From the NCBI RefSeq assembly GCF_003634095.1, contig NZ_RBIR01000010.1, forward strand, positions 62,001 to 126,000: DNA of 64,000 nt, read 5' to 3'. The position numbers and the translations under genes were made by a program. Of this stretch, positions 46,552 to 54,900 are shown piece by piece. Within the stretch, counting starts at the first letter, position 1, and each line of letters opens with the position of its first letter. The notes under the pieces were generated by a model that saw nothing but the letters and a program-made list of their open reading frames with translations, searched no databases and was not told the origin of the DNA. This DNA comes from Arthrobacter oryzae (GTDB lineage: Bacteria > Actinomycetota > Actinomycetes > Actinomycetales > Micrococcaceae).

Positions 46552-48158
46552 GCCGGTTGCCTGTCATCCATGAGGCTGCGCAGGTAATCGGCGGCCCGTT
46601 CCGGGTTGGCGGCGACCATGCTGTCGATCTCGACCCGGCGGCGCTCGGACTCGAGCTGTTCGGTGCTCGGACCCGGAAGCGGAGGCAGGGCCGTGATGGG
46701 GATGGCCGAGGTCTCGGGCGCGGGCGGAAGCGCCACCACCGGCGGGGCCACCGGCATGATCTGCAGGTCCAGGCGTTCGCCAAGGTCCACAGGCTCGCGC
46801 TTCTGGCGGCGGCGCAGGATGATCGTGACCACCAGCGCCAGAATCAGCAGGCCGAGCAGGATGCTGCCGGCGGTGATGATGGTGGAGAAGAACGCGGCCT
46901 GCTTTTCCGCCTCGGCGTTGGCCTGGGCCTCCGCGAGCGCTTTTGCGGCGTTATCGGCCGCGGCAGTGCTGAACGGCACCACCTCAACGGTGACGACGTC
47001 GCCCCGCGTGGTGTCCACGCCGGCTGCGGAGGTGACGAGGTTCTTCAGCGAGGCGAGGTTCAGGCCGCCGGCGGCGGCCTGGCTGACCCCTACGGAAATC
47101 GTCTGCCGCTTCACGGCCCCGGCCGGGATGAGCCGGTCCTCGGTGACCTTGTTGACGGCATTGTTCTTGGTGGCGGTGGTGGAATCGAAGTTGCCGTTCC
47201 CGCTCGTGCCGCTGGGGACAGCGATGTTGTCCGGACCCAGCACACCCGCGGCCCCTCCCCCGGTTCCGGTGTACTTCTCGGTCTTGGAGGACTCGCTGAG
47301 CGGCAACGCGCCGGCGGTGTTGGAGAAGGTCTCGCTCTTCTGCTGCGCGGATTCTCCGGTGACGTCGGCGGCCACCGCGACGGTGGAGTTGCCCGGGCCC
47401 ACCACGCGGTCCAGGACCGCCTTCACGGCGTCGGACGTGCGGTTCTCGTAATCGGAGGCCTGCTTGGAGGTCGAACCCGTCGCCCCGCCGCCGACTGTGG
47501 AGAGCACGTTGCCCTGGGAGTCGACCACCGAGACGTTGTCCGGTTTGAGGTTTTCAATGGCGGCGGAGGTGAGGTGCACGATTGCCTGCACCTTGTCGCT
47601 GGAGAGCGTGGCTCCGGCGGCGGTATCAATAAAGACCGAGGCCGTGGTGTCGGGAGTCTTGGACACAAAGACGCTCTTGTCCGGGATGGCCAGGCGGACG
47701 GCGGCGGTCTTGACGCCGTCCATGGCTTCGATTGTGCTGGCGAGTTCGCCTTCGAGGGCGCGCTTGTAGGTGACGGACTGCTGGAATTCCGAGGATGTCA
47801 CACCCATTTTGTCCAGCAGGGAGTAGCCGGTGGCTGCGGCCGTCGGCAGGCCGGCGGAGGCCGCCTTGAGCCGCTCGTCGTAAACCTTGTCCTGCGGGAC
47901 GAGGATGGTGGAGCCGCCGTCGCTCAGCTCGTAGGCGACGTTGTCCTTTTTGAGCTGGTCCACGATTCCGCTGGCGTCGGTGCTTTTCAGGCCGGAGAAC
48001 AGTGGGGTCAGGGCGGGGCGGGTGAGCCAGGCGGACAGGGCCACGATGCCCACCACCAGCAGGGCAGCACCGAGCACGGCCAGGGTGCGCTGGCCGGCGG
48101 TGAAGCTCTTCAGGCCCGCGCCGAAGCGCTGGAAGAAGACGTTTATCTGCGGCGGCAT
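46548..48158 (-). CDS. fliF: Flagellar MS-ring protein FliF
   Basis: The 536-residue ring protein has an N-terminal membrane segment (TLAVLGAALLVVGIVALSAW), ring-building motifs (GLKSTDASGIVDQLKKDNVA; TYKRALEGELASTIEAMDGV), a Ser/Thr-rich stretch, a second membrane segment (TIITAGSILLGLLILALVVT) and a C-terminal FliG-binding tail. It is coupled to fliE (TGATG) and fliG. Confidence 0.97.
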   Translation of the reverse strand: MPPQINVFFQRFGAGLKSFTAGQRTLAVLGAALLVVGIVALSAWLTRPALTPLFSGLKSTDASGIVDQLKKDNVAYELSDGGSTILVPQDKVYDERLKAASAGLPTAAATGYSLLDKMGVTSSEFQQSVTYKRALEGELASTIEAMDGVKTAAVRLAIPDKSVFVSKTPDTTASVFIDTAAGATLSSDKVQAIVHLTSAAIENLKPDNVSVVDSQGNVLSTVGGGATGSTSKQASDYENRTSDAVKAVLDRVVGPGNSTVAVAADVTGESAQQKSETFSNTAGALPLSESSKTEKYTGTGGGAAGVLGPDNIAVPSGTSGNGNFDSTTATKNNAVNKVTEDRLIPAGAVKRQTISVGVSQAAAGGLNLASLKNLVTSAAGVDTTRGDVVTVEVVPFSTAAADNAAKALAEAQANAEAEKQAAFFSTIITAGSILLGLLILALVVTIILRRRQKREPVDLGERLDLQIMPVAPPVVALPPAPETSAIPITALPPLPGPSTEQLESERRRVEIDSMVAANPERAADYLRSLMDDRQPA

Positions 48159-48463
48159 CAGGCCTGCATCCTCATGATCTCGTTGAAGGCGTCAACGCCC
48201 TTGTTGCGCATGGTGGACATGAGCTCCAGCGTGACCTGGGCGCGGGTGGCGGCGAGCGTGGCGTTGTGGATGTCGTCCAGGTTCCCGGTGACCGCGGAGA
48301 CGGCCAGCTGGTTCGACGTCGACTGCAGCTGCTGGAGGTTGTCCACGGCGCCGGTGAGTGAGGTTGCAAAGGCGGAGCCGTCCGTGCCGGCGGCTGCCGA
48401 AGTACCGCCGACGTAGCTTGTGGGCAGCACACCCTGGACTGGGGCGATGGGGGCAACAGTCAT
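48158..48463 (-). CDS. fliE: Flagellar hook-basal body protein FliE
   Basis: A 101-residue protein with the family core AVTGNLDDIHNATLAATRAQ followed by VTLELMSTMRNKGVDAFNEI and a terminal MRM. FliE joins the MS ring to the rod. The ATG at 48463 overlaps the flgC stop (TAATG). Confidence 0.95.
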   Translation of the reverse strand: MTVAPIAPVQGVLPTSYVGGTSAAAGTDGSAFATSLTGAVDNLQQLQSTSNQLAVSAVTGNLDDIHNATLAATRAQVTLELMSTMRNKGVDAFNEIMRMQA

Positions 48464-48855
48464 TAGGAGCGTCCAATCTGAAGGGCAGCCGTGTAGGTTT
48501 CGCGGGCGCGGTCCACAACCTGCGCATTGGCCTGGTAGCCGCGCTGGGCGATGATGAGCGCGCCCATCTGTTCGGCCATGTCGATGTCCGGGTACTTCAC
48601 GTTGCCGTTGGCGTCGGCCAGCGGGTGGTCCGGCTGGTAGACGATCCGGCCCGCGGCGCTGCCGAGCTGGGTGCCTTGGACGTACACGCCGGAGGTCCCC
48701 GAGCCCGCTGCGGCCTCGACGTAGCGGGCCTGGAAGGCCGGCCCGGACGTGGCCGAGGCGTTGTTCATGTTGGCGAGGTTGTCCGAGACGGCGTCGAGCC
48801 ACTTGCGGTGGACGGTCAGGGCGGATCCGGCGATGCCGATCATGTCGAAAGTCAT
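48463..48855 (-). CDS. flgC: Flagellar basal-body rod protein FlgC
   Basis: The 130-residue rod protein has the N-terminal IAGSALTVHRKWLDAVSDNL and NLANMNN motif and the C-terminal YPDIDMAEQMGALIIAQRGY with YQANAQVVDRARE. It is coupled to flgB and fliE by TAATG overlaps. Confidence 0.97.
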   Translation of the reverse strand: MTFDMIGIAGSALTVHRKWLDAVSDNLANMNNASATSGPAFQARYVEAAAGSGTSGVYVQGTQLGSAAGRIVYQPDHPLADANGNVKYPDIDMAEQMGALIIAQRGYQANAQVVDRARETYTAALQIGRS

Positions 48856-49196
48856 TAGCTGGTCCTCAGTGCGGCACGAATAGCGGTGAACTCGTTGCCG
48901 GCGGCCTGGGCGGCGAACTGGAACCGGAGCACGGTGTCGATGTTGGACAGGGTCTCGGTGTCCAGGTTGACGTTGTTGCCGTTCAGCTGGGTGGGCTCCA
49001 GGGAATCCGCCGTCGTTGCCTGGACGCTGCCGTCGCCGGCCTGCACCGATTGGGCCAGGGCGTCCTCAAAGCTGACGCGCTTAGCGTGGTAGTTCGGTGT
49101 GTTGACGTTCGCGATGTTGTTCGCGATGGTCCGCTGGCGCAAAGCCAGCCCGTCCATGGCACTGGCCAGGGCGGCGGAAGTCACGGATTCGAGCAC
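48855..49196 (-). CDS. flgB: Flagellar basal-body rod protein FlgB
   Basis: The 113-residue proximal rod protein has ALRQRTIANNIANVNTPNYH and AKRVSFEDAL. GTG 49196 is chosen because AGGA precedes it and a longer start (49280) would lie at the promoter itself. It is first of the flgBC-fliEFGHIJ-C40-fliK-flgDE operon of 12 genes with almost continuous overlaps. Confidence 0.95.
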   Translation of the reverse strand: MLESVTSAALASAMDGLALRQRTIANNIANVNTPNYHAKRVSFEDALAQSVQAGDGSVQATTADSLEPTQLNGNNVNLDTETLSNIDTVLRFQFAAQAAGNEFTAIRAALRTS

Positions 49197-49270
49197 AGAG
49201 TCCTGCCTGGGAAAGGTGGGGGGTGGCCGATCCGTGGCCGGGAAACGAGCGATCCGTGCTCTTACAGTGG

Positions 49271-49297
49271 TTATCGGCACTGCTCAGCGCCGCGTTA
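49271..49297 (-). promoter_or_regulatory. Sigma-28 promoter of the flgB operon
   Basis: TAAC, 15 bases, GCCGATAA on the minus strand; the -10 is a perfect match to the classical sigma-28 box. A start near 49264 would give a leader of about 68 bases. Confidence 0.85.
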
Positions 49298-49342
49298 GGG
49301 GAAAATACGACAGTTCTTCCAAAGATTTGAGCGGAGGGAACT

Positions 49343-49768
49343 TCAGCCGTTCACGTCGAGGTAGATCGCACGGGACGGGGCTCCGACGCCGGGCACCGAG
49401 GACACCGCCTGGAGCTGACGTGCCACGTCCTGCCGGACTTCTTCCAGCCGGCGGGACACGCGTTCCTGGGCCTCAGCCAGTGCTACGGCACGGCGCCGTG
49501 CGGCCGCCGGCAACTGCCCGGGCATAGACGGCGGTGACCAGCGTTTTTCCGGCCGGGGCTCCGCGACGGTTCCCGCGGGGACGGACAGCGGTCCCAGAGG
49601 ATCCTTCAGGGTGCGCTCGGCGGCCTGGACGGCCATTTCAAGAACATCCAGGACAGCCAGCCACGCGGCCAAAGTGGTGTCCTGCGGGATAGTGCCGGGA
49701 AGGGGTGATGCGGCATTGTTGGGTCCGGTTCCCCCTAAGTCCGGTTCCAGATCGGTTGGGTTACCCAA
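49343..49768 (-). CDS. Small protein after fliS (FliT-like by position)
   Basis: A 141-residue open frame translated from TTG 49768 (GGGAG 8 bases upstream), overlapping the fliS end by 8 bases. The middle is helical (TTLAAWLAVLDVLEMAVQAA) and the end is a charged helix (LAEAQERVSRRLEEVRQDVA). The order fliD-fliS-X matches fliD-fliS-fliT, and FliT is a similar-sized helical FliD chaperone, but sequence similarity is not evident to me. Confidence 0.6.
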   Translation of the reverse strand: MGNPTDLEPDLGGTGPNNAASPLPGTIPQDTTLAAWLAVLDVLEMAVQAAERTLKDPLGPLSVPAGTVAEPRPEKRWSPPSMPGQLPAAARRRAVALAEAQERVSRRLEEVRQDVARQLQAVSSVPGVGAPSRAIYLDVNG

Positions 49769-50300
49769 AACCCAGGCTCCCTGTGCCTGCTCCGGACTGA
49801 GCGTTCCATGCCCCGGCGCCCGGGACGCCGGAGGTGAAGGCTGCGGCGGGGCTAGCCGCGGCGCTTCTGGGACCTGCGGTGGCAGCCGCCGGCACGGCGC
49901 CGGCAGCCTCGTGCCAGGCCTGGCGCAGGGGTTCCAGCAGTTCGATAGCTTCGCGGGTGAGTGCGGGATCGCGCTGGATGTTGGCGTTGACCAGGGCAGT
50001 GAAGGCGTAGTTATACAGCCCGAGCAGCCCGTCGGCCCCATCCCAGGCGTCGGTCTTCAGGGAAGAGATGAGTTCGGCGATGATCGCCTGCGCGTGCAGG
50101 AGGTTTTCCGAGGCGACCGGCCAGTTGGCGGCCTGCTGTGCGGTCTCCGCGCGGCCTAGGTCCAGCAGGAGCCGGTCGTAGAGCATGGTGAGGAGCCGCG
50201 CAGGCGGAGCCGAGAGGACGGAGTCTTCGAGGTACTGGTTCCGCTGGGCGGCGCCGAAGCCACCTGTGCCGTAGCCGCTGCCGAAGGGTGTGCTGATCAT
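49761..50300 (-). CDS. fliS: Flagellin export chaperone FliS
   Basis: The first 130 residues are FliS (NQYLEDSVLSAPPARLLTML then YDRLLLDLGRAE), the four-helix chaperone that holds flagellin monomers before export and, in Bacillus, takes part in the FliW-CsrA-flagellin circuit. A Gly/Ala/Ser-rich tail of about 45 residues is extra. It overlaps the fliD stop by one base. Confidence 0.95.
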   Translation of the reverse strand: MISTPFGSGYGTGGFGAAQRNQYLEDSVLSAPPARLLTMLYDRLLLDLGRAETAQQAANWPVASENLLHAQAIIAELISSLKTDAWDGADGLLGLYNYAFTALVNANIQRDPALTREAIELLEPLRQAWHEAAGAVPAAATAGPRSAAASPAAAFTSGVPGAGAWNAQSGAGTGSLGFG

Positions 50301-51628
50301 TACTTGGCGCTCCCGCTGGAGAGGCCTGCGAGCTGCGAGGACAGCCAGGTTTGTTGCGCCTTCATGTTGCTCATTGCCACTTCAAGAGCCGAATAGGTGC
50401 TCTTCAGGGTCGCTTGGCGGTCTGCGAGCCGGGTGTCCCAGTTGCTGATCTGGTCGGCCAGGTCACTGACCTCGGACTGCTGGCCTTTGATTGTGGTGGT
50501 CAGCGTGCCCGAATACGGGTCCGAGGCCGCGCTGGCTGCGGACGCGATGCGGCCGGCGATTTCCTGGACTTTGGCTGCCGTACCGGCGGGATCGGCGGCC
50601 AGTGCGGCACCGAACTTGGTGGCGTCGAACTCCATCGTGCCGGTCTTTGTGATGCTGATGCCGATTTCAGAGGGCGACCGCGGCGGGGTTCCCACAGGCA
50701 AAGATGCGGCGGAGAGAATGTCCTGGTTCACCGTTCGGACCGTGCTGTCACCGGCGAAGACGCCTGCAGACGTGGTGGTGCCGGTGGTCGTGGTGCTGGT
50801 GGTGACGGCGGTTCTGCTGGCAACCAGCGCGAAGATGCCGTTGACCCCGTCCACCAGGTCGGAGGCGACCTTGGTGATGCCGGCGTCATCGCGCGCCACC
50901 GTCAGCGTGGCAGTCCCCGCGGTGACGTCCTTGGCGGTGATGGAGACACCGGGAAGCAGGTTGGTGAAGGTATTCGTGGACGAGGTCACTGTCTGCGCGG
51001 CAGTGGTGCCGGGCCAGAGGGAGACCTGCGCGTCCTGCGCTGCCTTGACATCGGTGTAGGTGGTGCCGGCATCGCTGATGGTGAAGGCGCCCGCGCTGCC
51101 GGACTTGGCCGCGGTGAACTGGATCCGGAAGTCGCCGCCGCCAACATCGACTTTGCTGGCGGTGACTCCGGAGCCGGAGGCGTTGACGGCGGAGACCAGG
51201 TCATCGAGGCTGCTGGACGCCGGCGTGACGGTGTAGTTGGCGCCGCCGGTGTTAATGGTCAGGGTGGTGTAGGGCCAGCCGGTCACGCCATTGACCTTGG
51301 GGGTGACGGTGACCTGGGTCTGGGCCAGCTGGGTGACCTGGAAGTCGAGCGATCCCGGTTTGGCCGCGGCGCTCGTCGTCGCGGCCACCTTGTCGCTGCT
51401 CGTGGTCGCGGTGTAGAGGTCAAGGGCGCCGGGCTTGGCGGCGGCCGTGGCCTGCGTGGCGAGCGCGGCAACCTTGCCATTGAGCCCCTGCAGGGCCGAC
51501 ACCATGGTCTGGACGTCGTAGGACTTGTTCTTGAGCAGGGTCTGCGGCAGGGCTTCGGACTGCATGATGGAGCTGATGAGCGCGGTGGTGTCCAGCCCGC
51601 TGGCCAGTCCGTCGAGTGAAATTCCCAT
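50300..51628 (-). CDS. fliD: Flagellar filament cap protein FliD
   Basis: The 442-residue cap protein has the N-terminal GISLDGLASGLDTTALISSI and the C-terminal helices (DLADQISNWDTRLADRQATL; YSALEVAMSNMKAQQTWLSS). It caps the growing filament. It lies 196 bases after fliC, beyond a hairpin. Confidence 0.96.
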   Translation of the reverse strand: MGISLDGLASGLDTTALISSIMQSEALPQTLLKNKSYDVQTMVSALQGLNGKVAALATQATAAAKPGALDLYTATTSSDKVAATTSAAAKPGSLDFQVTQLAQTQVTVTPKVNGVTGWPYTTLTINTGGANYTVTPASSSLDDLVSAVNASGSGVTASKVDVGGGDFRIQFTAAKSGSAGAFTISDAGTTYTDVKAAQDAQVSLWPGTTAAQTVTSSTNTFTNLLPGVSITAKDVTAGTATLTVARDDAGITKVASDLVDGVNGIFALVASRTAVTTSTTTTGTTTSAGVFAGDSTVRTVNQDILSAASLPVGTPPRSPSEIGISITKTGTMEFDATKFGAALAADPAGTAAKVQEIAGRIASAASAASDPYSGTLTTTIKGQQSEVSDLADQISNWDTRLADRQATLKSTYSALEVAMSNMKAQQTWLSSQLAGLSSGSAK

Positions 51629-51709
51629 CGCTGCCTCTCCTTGCTGTCGAATCCTGCTGTTTGGAACCTAAATGGTGGTGCGTTTGCCGGCGTCTAACTG
51701 GCTGCGCGT

Positions 51710-51746
51710 AAGGGCCGGACGATGGTTTTGCCATCATCCGGCCCTT
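51710..51746 (-). terminator. fliC terminator
   Basis: A stem of 16 bp with one G-U pair (AAGGGCCGGATGATGG on the minus strand) closes a CAAAA loop. It lies 79 bases after the fliC stop and before fliD. Confidence 0.8.
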
Positions 51747-51824
51747 TCGCAGTGATCGGGGGTGTCTCTTCGTCCGATCAGGGTGGCAGGCTGGCTCTAT
51801 GACTGCCGGTCTGCCGGATCAGGC

Positions 51825-52688
51825 CTAGCGCAGGAGGGAGAGAACGCCCTGGCTGGACTGGTTGGCCTGGGCGAGCATTGCGGTGCCTGCCTGGGACAGG
51901 ATGTTCGCCTTGGTGAACTTGACCATTTCCGAAGCCATGTCGACGTCGGCGATACGCGACTGGGCAGCCTGCAGGTTCTCGCCGGCAACGTTCAGCGACT
52001 TGATGGTGTGCTCCAGGCGGTTCTGGTTGGCACCCAGGTCGGCACGCTGTGCGGAGATGTTCTTGATGGCGGTGTCGATCTTGCCGATCGTGGTCTGCGC
52101 GTTGGTTGCGGTGTCCACGAGGAAGTCGCCAGCGGTCGTTGCGCTGGACAGCGCGCCCACAGCTGTGGTCACGTCGCCAACCTTGACGTCAATCTTGTCG
52201 TTGGCGGTTCCACCGGTGCCAACCTGGATGCTCAGGGTGCCGGTGGCGGAAACGCCGGTGCCGCCGGTGCCCTTGAGCAGGTCGATGCCGTTGAAGTTGG
52301 TGCCCTGCGTCAGGCGGTCCAGTTCCTTACCCAGGGAGTCGCCTTCGTTCTTGATGGCGGTACGGGCGTCGGCGTTGTTGGTATCGTTCGCACCCTGGAC
52401 AGCAAGATCGCGCATACGCTGCAGGATGGAGTGAACCTCGGTCAGGGCGCCTTCAGTGGTCTGGATGACCGAGATGCCGTCCTGGGCGTTGCGGGCGGCC
52501 TGGGCCGAGCCGGTGACCTGAGCCTTCAGGCCCTCCGAGATGGACAGGCCTGCTGCGTCATCGCCGGCGCGGTTGATGCGCAGGCCGGTGGACAGCTTCT
52601 CCAGGGACTTGGAGAGATCGGTCTGGGTGGAGTTCAGGTTGCGGTAAGAGTTGTTTGCCGCAAGGTTGTTGTTGATAACGAAGCCCAT
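51825..52688 (-). CDS. fliC: Flagellin (short form)
   Basis: The 287-residue filament protein has conserved D0/D1 ends: NNNLAANNSYRNLNSTQTDL, STGLRINRAGDDAAGLSISE and the C-terminal SRIADVDMASEMVKFTKANI and QSSQGVLSLLR. Little lies between them, so the variable surface domains are reduced as in other short flagellins. It is transcribed alone from a sigma-28 promoter with a leader of about 54 bases carrying CsrA-type GGA sites. Confidence 0.98.
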   Translation of the reverse strand: MGFVINNNLAANNSYRNLNSTQTDLSKSLEKLSTGLRINRAGDDAAGLSISEGLKAQVTGSAQAARNAQDGISVIQTTEGALTEVHSILQRMRDLAVQGANDTNNADARTAIKNEGDSLGKELDRLTQGTNFNGIDLLKGTGGTGVSATGTLSIQVGTGGTANDKIDVKVGDVTTAVGALSSATTAGDFLVDTATNAQTTIGKIDTAIKNISAQRADLGANQNRLEHTIKSLNVAGENLQAAQSRIADVDMASEMVKFTKANILSQAGTAMLAQANQSSQGVLSLLR

Positions 52689-52693
52689 GGTAT

Positions 52694-52702
52694 TTCCTCC
52701 GT
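52694..52702 (-). promoter_or_regulatory. fliC ribosome site with GGA (possible CsrA site 2)
   Basis: The minus strand reads ACGGAGGAA just before the fliC ATG. It is both a strong ribosome-binding site and a GGA motif, so CsrA bound here would block translation. Confidence 0.6.
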
Positions 52703-52721
52703 GATTGGGACTGTAAGCGAT

Positions 52722-52737
52722 GGCCCATCCGTGGGCC
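52722..52737 (-). promoter_or_regulatory. fliC leader hairpin with CGGA loop (CsrA site 1)
   Basis: On the minus strand GGCCCA, CGGA, TGGGCC: a perfect 6-bp stem displaying GGA in a tetraloop, the preferred CsrA ligand. It begins about 5 bases after the predicted transcript start. Confidence 0.75.
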
Positions 52738-52748
52738 TTCAGGAGTAG

Positions 52749-52775
52749 TTATCGCCATTTAGGTTTCATGGGTAA
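52749..52775 (-). promoter_or_regulatory. Sigma-28 promoter of fliC
   Basis: TTAC, 15 bases, GGCGATAA on the minus strand; one mismatch to the classical -10. The spacing equals the other four promoters. Confidence 0.78.
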
Positions 52776-52846
52776 GGAAAAATCCCAAAAATGTTTTTCG
52801 GAACTCCGCTGCGGCGAATTCCGCCTGCTACCAGTCTTTTTACTGC

Positions 52847-52873
52847 TAACGGCTGCGGAAATCCTGCCGATAG
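52847..52873 (+). promoter_or_regulatory. Sigma-28 promoter of flgN-flgK-flgL-fliW
   Basis: TAAC, 15 bases, GCCGATAG on the plus strand, divergent from the fliC promoter. A start near 52880 leaves a leader of about 90 bases before flgN. Confidence 0.8.
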
Positions 52874-52971
52874 TTTGTACGAACCCTGCTGCAGGCCGCA
52901 TCGTCCGCACGATGCTTTCGGCGCCTCGGCAGCACCGCATCATTCACACTCATGAGGGAGCCGTCCGGACC

Positions 52972-53460
52972 ATGGCCATCCACGAACTTTCAGCCCTGCT
53001 GTGGCGGGAGCGTGAACTCCTGGACGTTCTGACTTTCAAGCTTGAGGAGGAGCAACTGCTGCTGACCTCAGGTAAGTCCCGCTGGCTGCCCCACGGGACC
53101 AAGGAAGTGGAACAGGTACTGGCGCATCTCTCCCAGGCGAGCCTGGCCCGCACCATCGAGGCCGCCGTCGTCGCCGAGGTCTGGGGGCTCCCCACCGATG
53201 CCTCCCTGGCCGAACTTGCCGCCGCTGCCCCCGAGGGCGCCTGGGCCGAGGTCCTCAACGCGCACCTGACCGCGCTGACCCGCCAGACCGCCCTGATCAA
53301 GGAACTTCGGGATTCCAACGAGCAGTACCTGCGCACCGCGGTCCGCTCCACGCAGGAGTCGCTTGCCGACCTCAACCCCGCCGCTGCCGCCGGCACCTAC
53401 GACGCCCATGGCAGGACCGGGCAAGCGGCCGGTTCCCGCATCTTCGACCAGGAATTCTAA
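52972..53460 (+). CDS. flgN: FlgN-like export chaperone for FlgK and FlgL
   Basis: A 162-residue helical protein directly upstream of flgK and flgL, its expected clients. It starts MAIHELSALLWRERELLDVL and contains the FlgN-like helices QASLARTIEAAVVAEVWGLP and AHLTALTRQTALIKELRDSN. The chaperone role rests on position and fold. ATG 52972 aligns with the start of the paralogue at 24846. Confidence 0.85.
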   Translation: MAIHELSALLWRERELLDVLTFKLEEEQLLLTSGKSRWLPHGTKEVEQVLAHLSQASLARTIEAAVVAEVWGLPTDASLAELAAAAPEGAWAEVLNAHLTALTRQTALIKELRDSNEQYLRTAVRSTQESLADLNPAAAAGTYDAHGRTGQAAGSRIFDQEF

Positions 53461-53470
53461 GGAAGCGACC

Positions 53471-54898
53471 ATGAGCACTTTCGGCGCCCTGAACACCGCG
53501 TACCGTGGGCTGACCGCCGCCCAGCAGGGCATGAACGTGGCAGGACAGAACATCGCCAATGCCGCCACGGAGGGGTACACCCGTCAGCGTGTGGAGCAGT
53601 CCTCGCTGGCCGCCCCTGCCCGCGGGCTCTTCAGCGGCGGTGCATTGCAGCCCGGTCAGGGCGTTTCGGTGGACGCCATTGCACGCCTCGGCAACAGCTT
53701 CCTCGACGGCAGCGTCCGCTCGGCCGGCGCCCAGGCCGGCTACGCGAGTGCCCGTTCCTCGGCGCTGCAGGGCATCGAAGGCGTGCTGCAGGAACCCGGT
53801 GAAAACGGCATCTCAACGGCTTTGCAGGGCTTCTGGTCCGCTTGGCAAGCCGCAGCCAACCAGCCCTCGGAAGACGGCCCGAAGGGGCTCCTCCTGAACG
53901 CCGCGAACTCCGTGACGGACAAAATATCCTCCGGCTATCAGGCCCTCGACTCCCAGTGGACCAGCGTCCGCGCCCAGGCCTCGGACAAAGTGACTGCGGT
54001 CAACGCCGCCGCCACCCAGGTGGCCTCATACAACACCGCCATTCGTTCCACCCTCGCCGCCGGCGGATCGGCCAACGAGCTGATCGATGCGCGCGCAAAG
54101 GTCACTGACAAGATCGCCAGCCTCGTCGGCGGCACTGTCCGGGAGCAGCCCGACGGAACGGTCGATGTCATTGTCGGCGGTAACGCCCTGGTGACGGCCG
54201 GCTCAGTCCGCGTCCTGGCTCTTTCCGGATCCTCGTCGGATCGAATGGGATCGCCCGTACAACTTGAATGGACAGATCGGAGCGGCGTCGCCGTTCCCAT
54301 CGACGGCGGCGAAATCGCAGGCGCTTTGTCCGTGCTGGCGCCCGCCTCAGGCGGATCCGGCGGAGCGATCGCCGAGGCGGCAGAGTCCTACAATGACTTC
54401 GCGACCAAACTGGCGGGAATTGTCAACACCGTCCATAGGGTCGGCCAACTCCCCAACGACCCCGCCGGCAATCCTGGAGCGACGGGGCAGGACTTCTTCA
54501 CCACCGGCGCCGGTCCCGCCGCACTCAGCATCAAGGGCCCCGCCGACATCACTGGCATTGCCATCAAGCTCCCCAACTCGGGCGCCCTGGACACCGGCAT
54601 CGCGGACCGCATCTCACAGCTCGGCACCGGAGCGGGATCCCCGGACAAGATCTGGTCAGGCATCGTCACAAACATCGGCGTCCAATCACGGGGCGCCCAG
54701 CAACATGAGTCCCTCACCGCGGCGGCGCAGGTCTCGGCGCTGACCAGCCGGGCGTCCCAGGCGTCGGTGAGCTTGGATGAGGAAAACGTCAGCCTGCTCA
54801 CCAACCAGCACGCCTACCAGGCGGCGGCACGCGTCATGACCGCCGTCGATGAGGCCCTTGACGTCCTGATCAACCGCACCGGACTGGTAGGAAGGTAG
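53471..54898 (+). CDS. flgK: Flagellar hook-associated protein 1 (FlgK)
   Basis: The 475-residue hook-filament junction protein has the N-terminal ALNTAYRGLTAAQQGMNVAG then QNIANAATEGYTRQ, and the C-terminal LDEENVSLLTNQHAYQAAAR with VMTAVDEALDVLINR. The ATG at 53471 has AAGGAA upstream, 10 bases after flgN. Confidence 0.97.
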   Translation: MSTFGALNTAYRGLTAAQQGMNVAGQNIANAATEGYTRQRVEQSSLAAPARGLFSGGALQPGQGVSVDAIARLGNSFLDGSVRSAGAQAGYASARSSALQGIEGVLQEPGENGISTALQGFWSAWQAAANQPSEDGPKGLLLNAANSVTDKISSGYQALDSQWTSVRAQASDKVTAVNAAATQVASYNTAIRSTLAAGGSANELIDARAKVTDKIASLVGGTVREQPDGTVDVIVGGNALVTAGSVRVLALSGSSSDRMGSPVQLEWTDRSGVAVPIDGGEIAGALSVLAPASGGSGGAIAEAAESYNDFATKLAGIVNTVHRVGQLPNDPAGNPGATGQDFFTTGAGPAALSIKGPADITGIAIKLPNSGALDTGIADRISQLGTGAGSPDKIWSGIVTNIGVQSRGAQQHESLTAAAQVSALTSRASQASVSLDEENVSLLTNQHAYQAAARVMTAVDEALDVLINRTGLVGR

Positions 54899-54900
54899 CC

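Noticed and set aside
51640..51712. Sigma-28 promoter upstream of fliD
   Set aside because: The nearest match is TTAC with a 16-base gap to GCCGGCAA, two mismatches and wrong spacing. Not listed as a feature.
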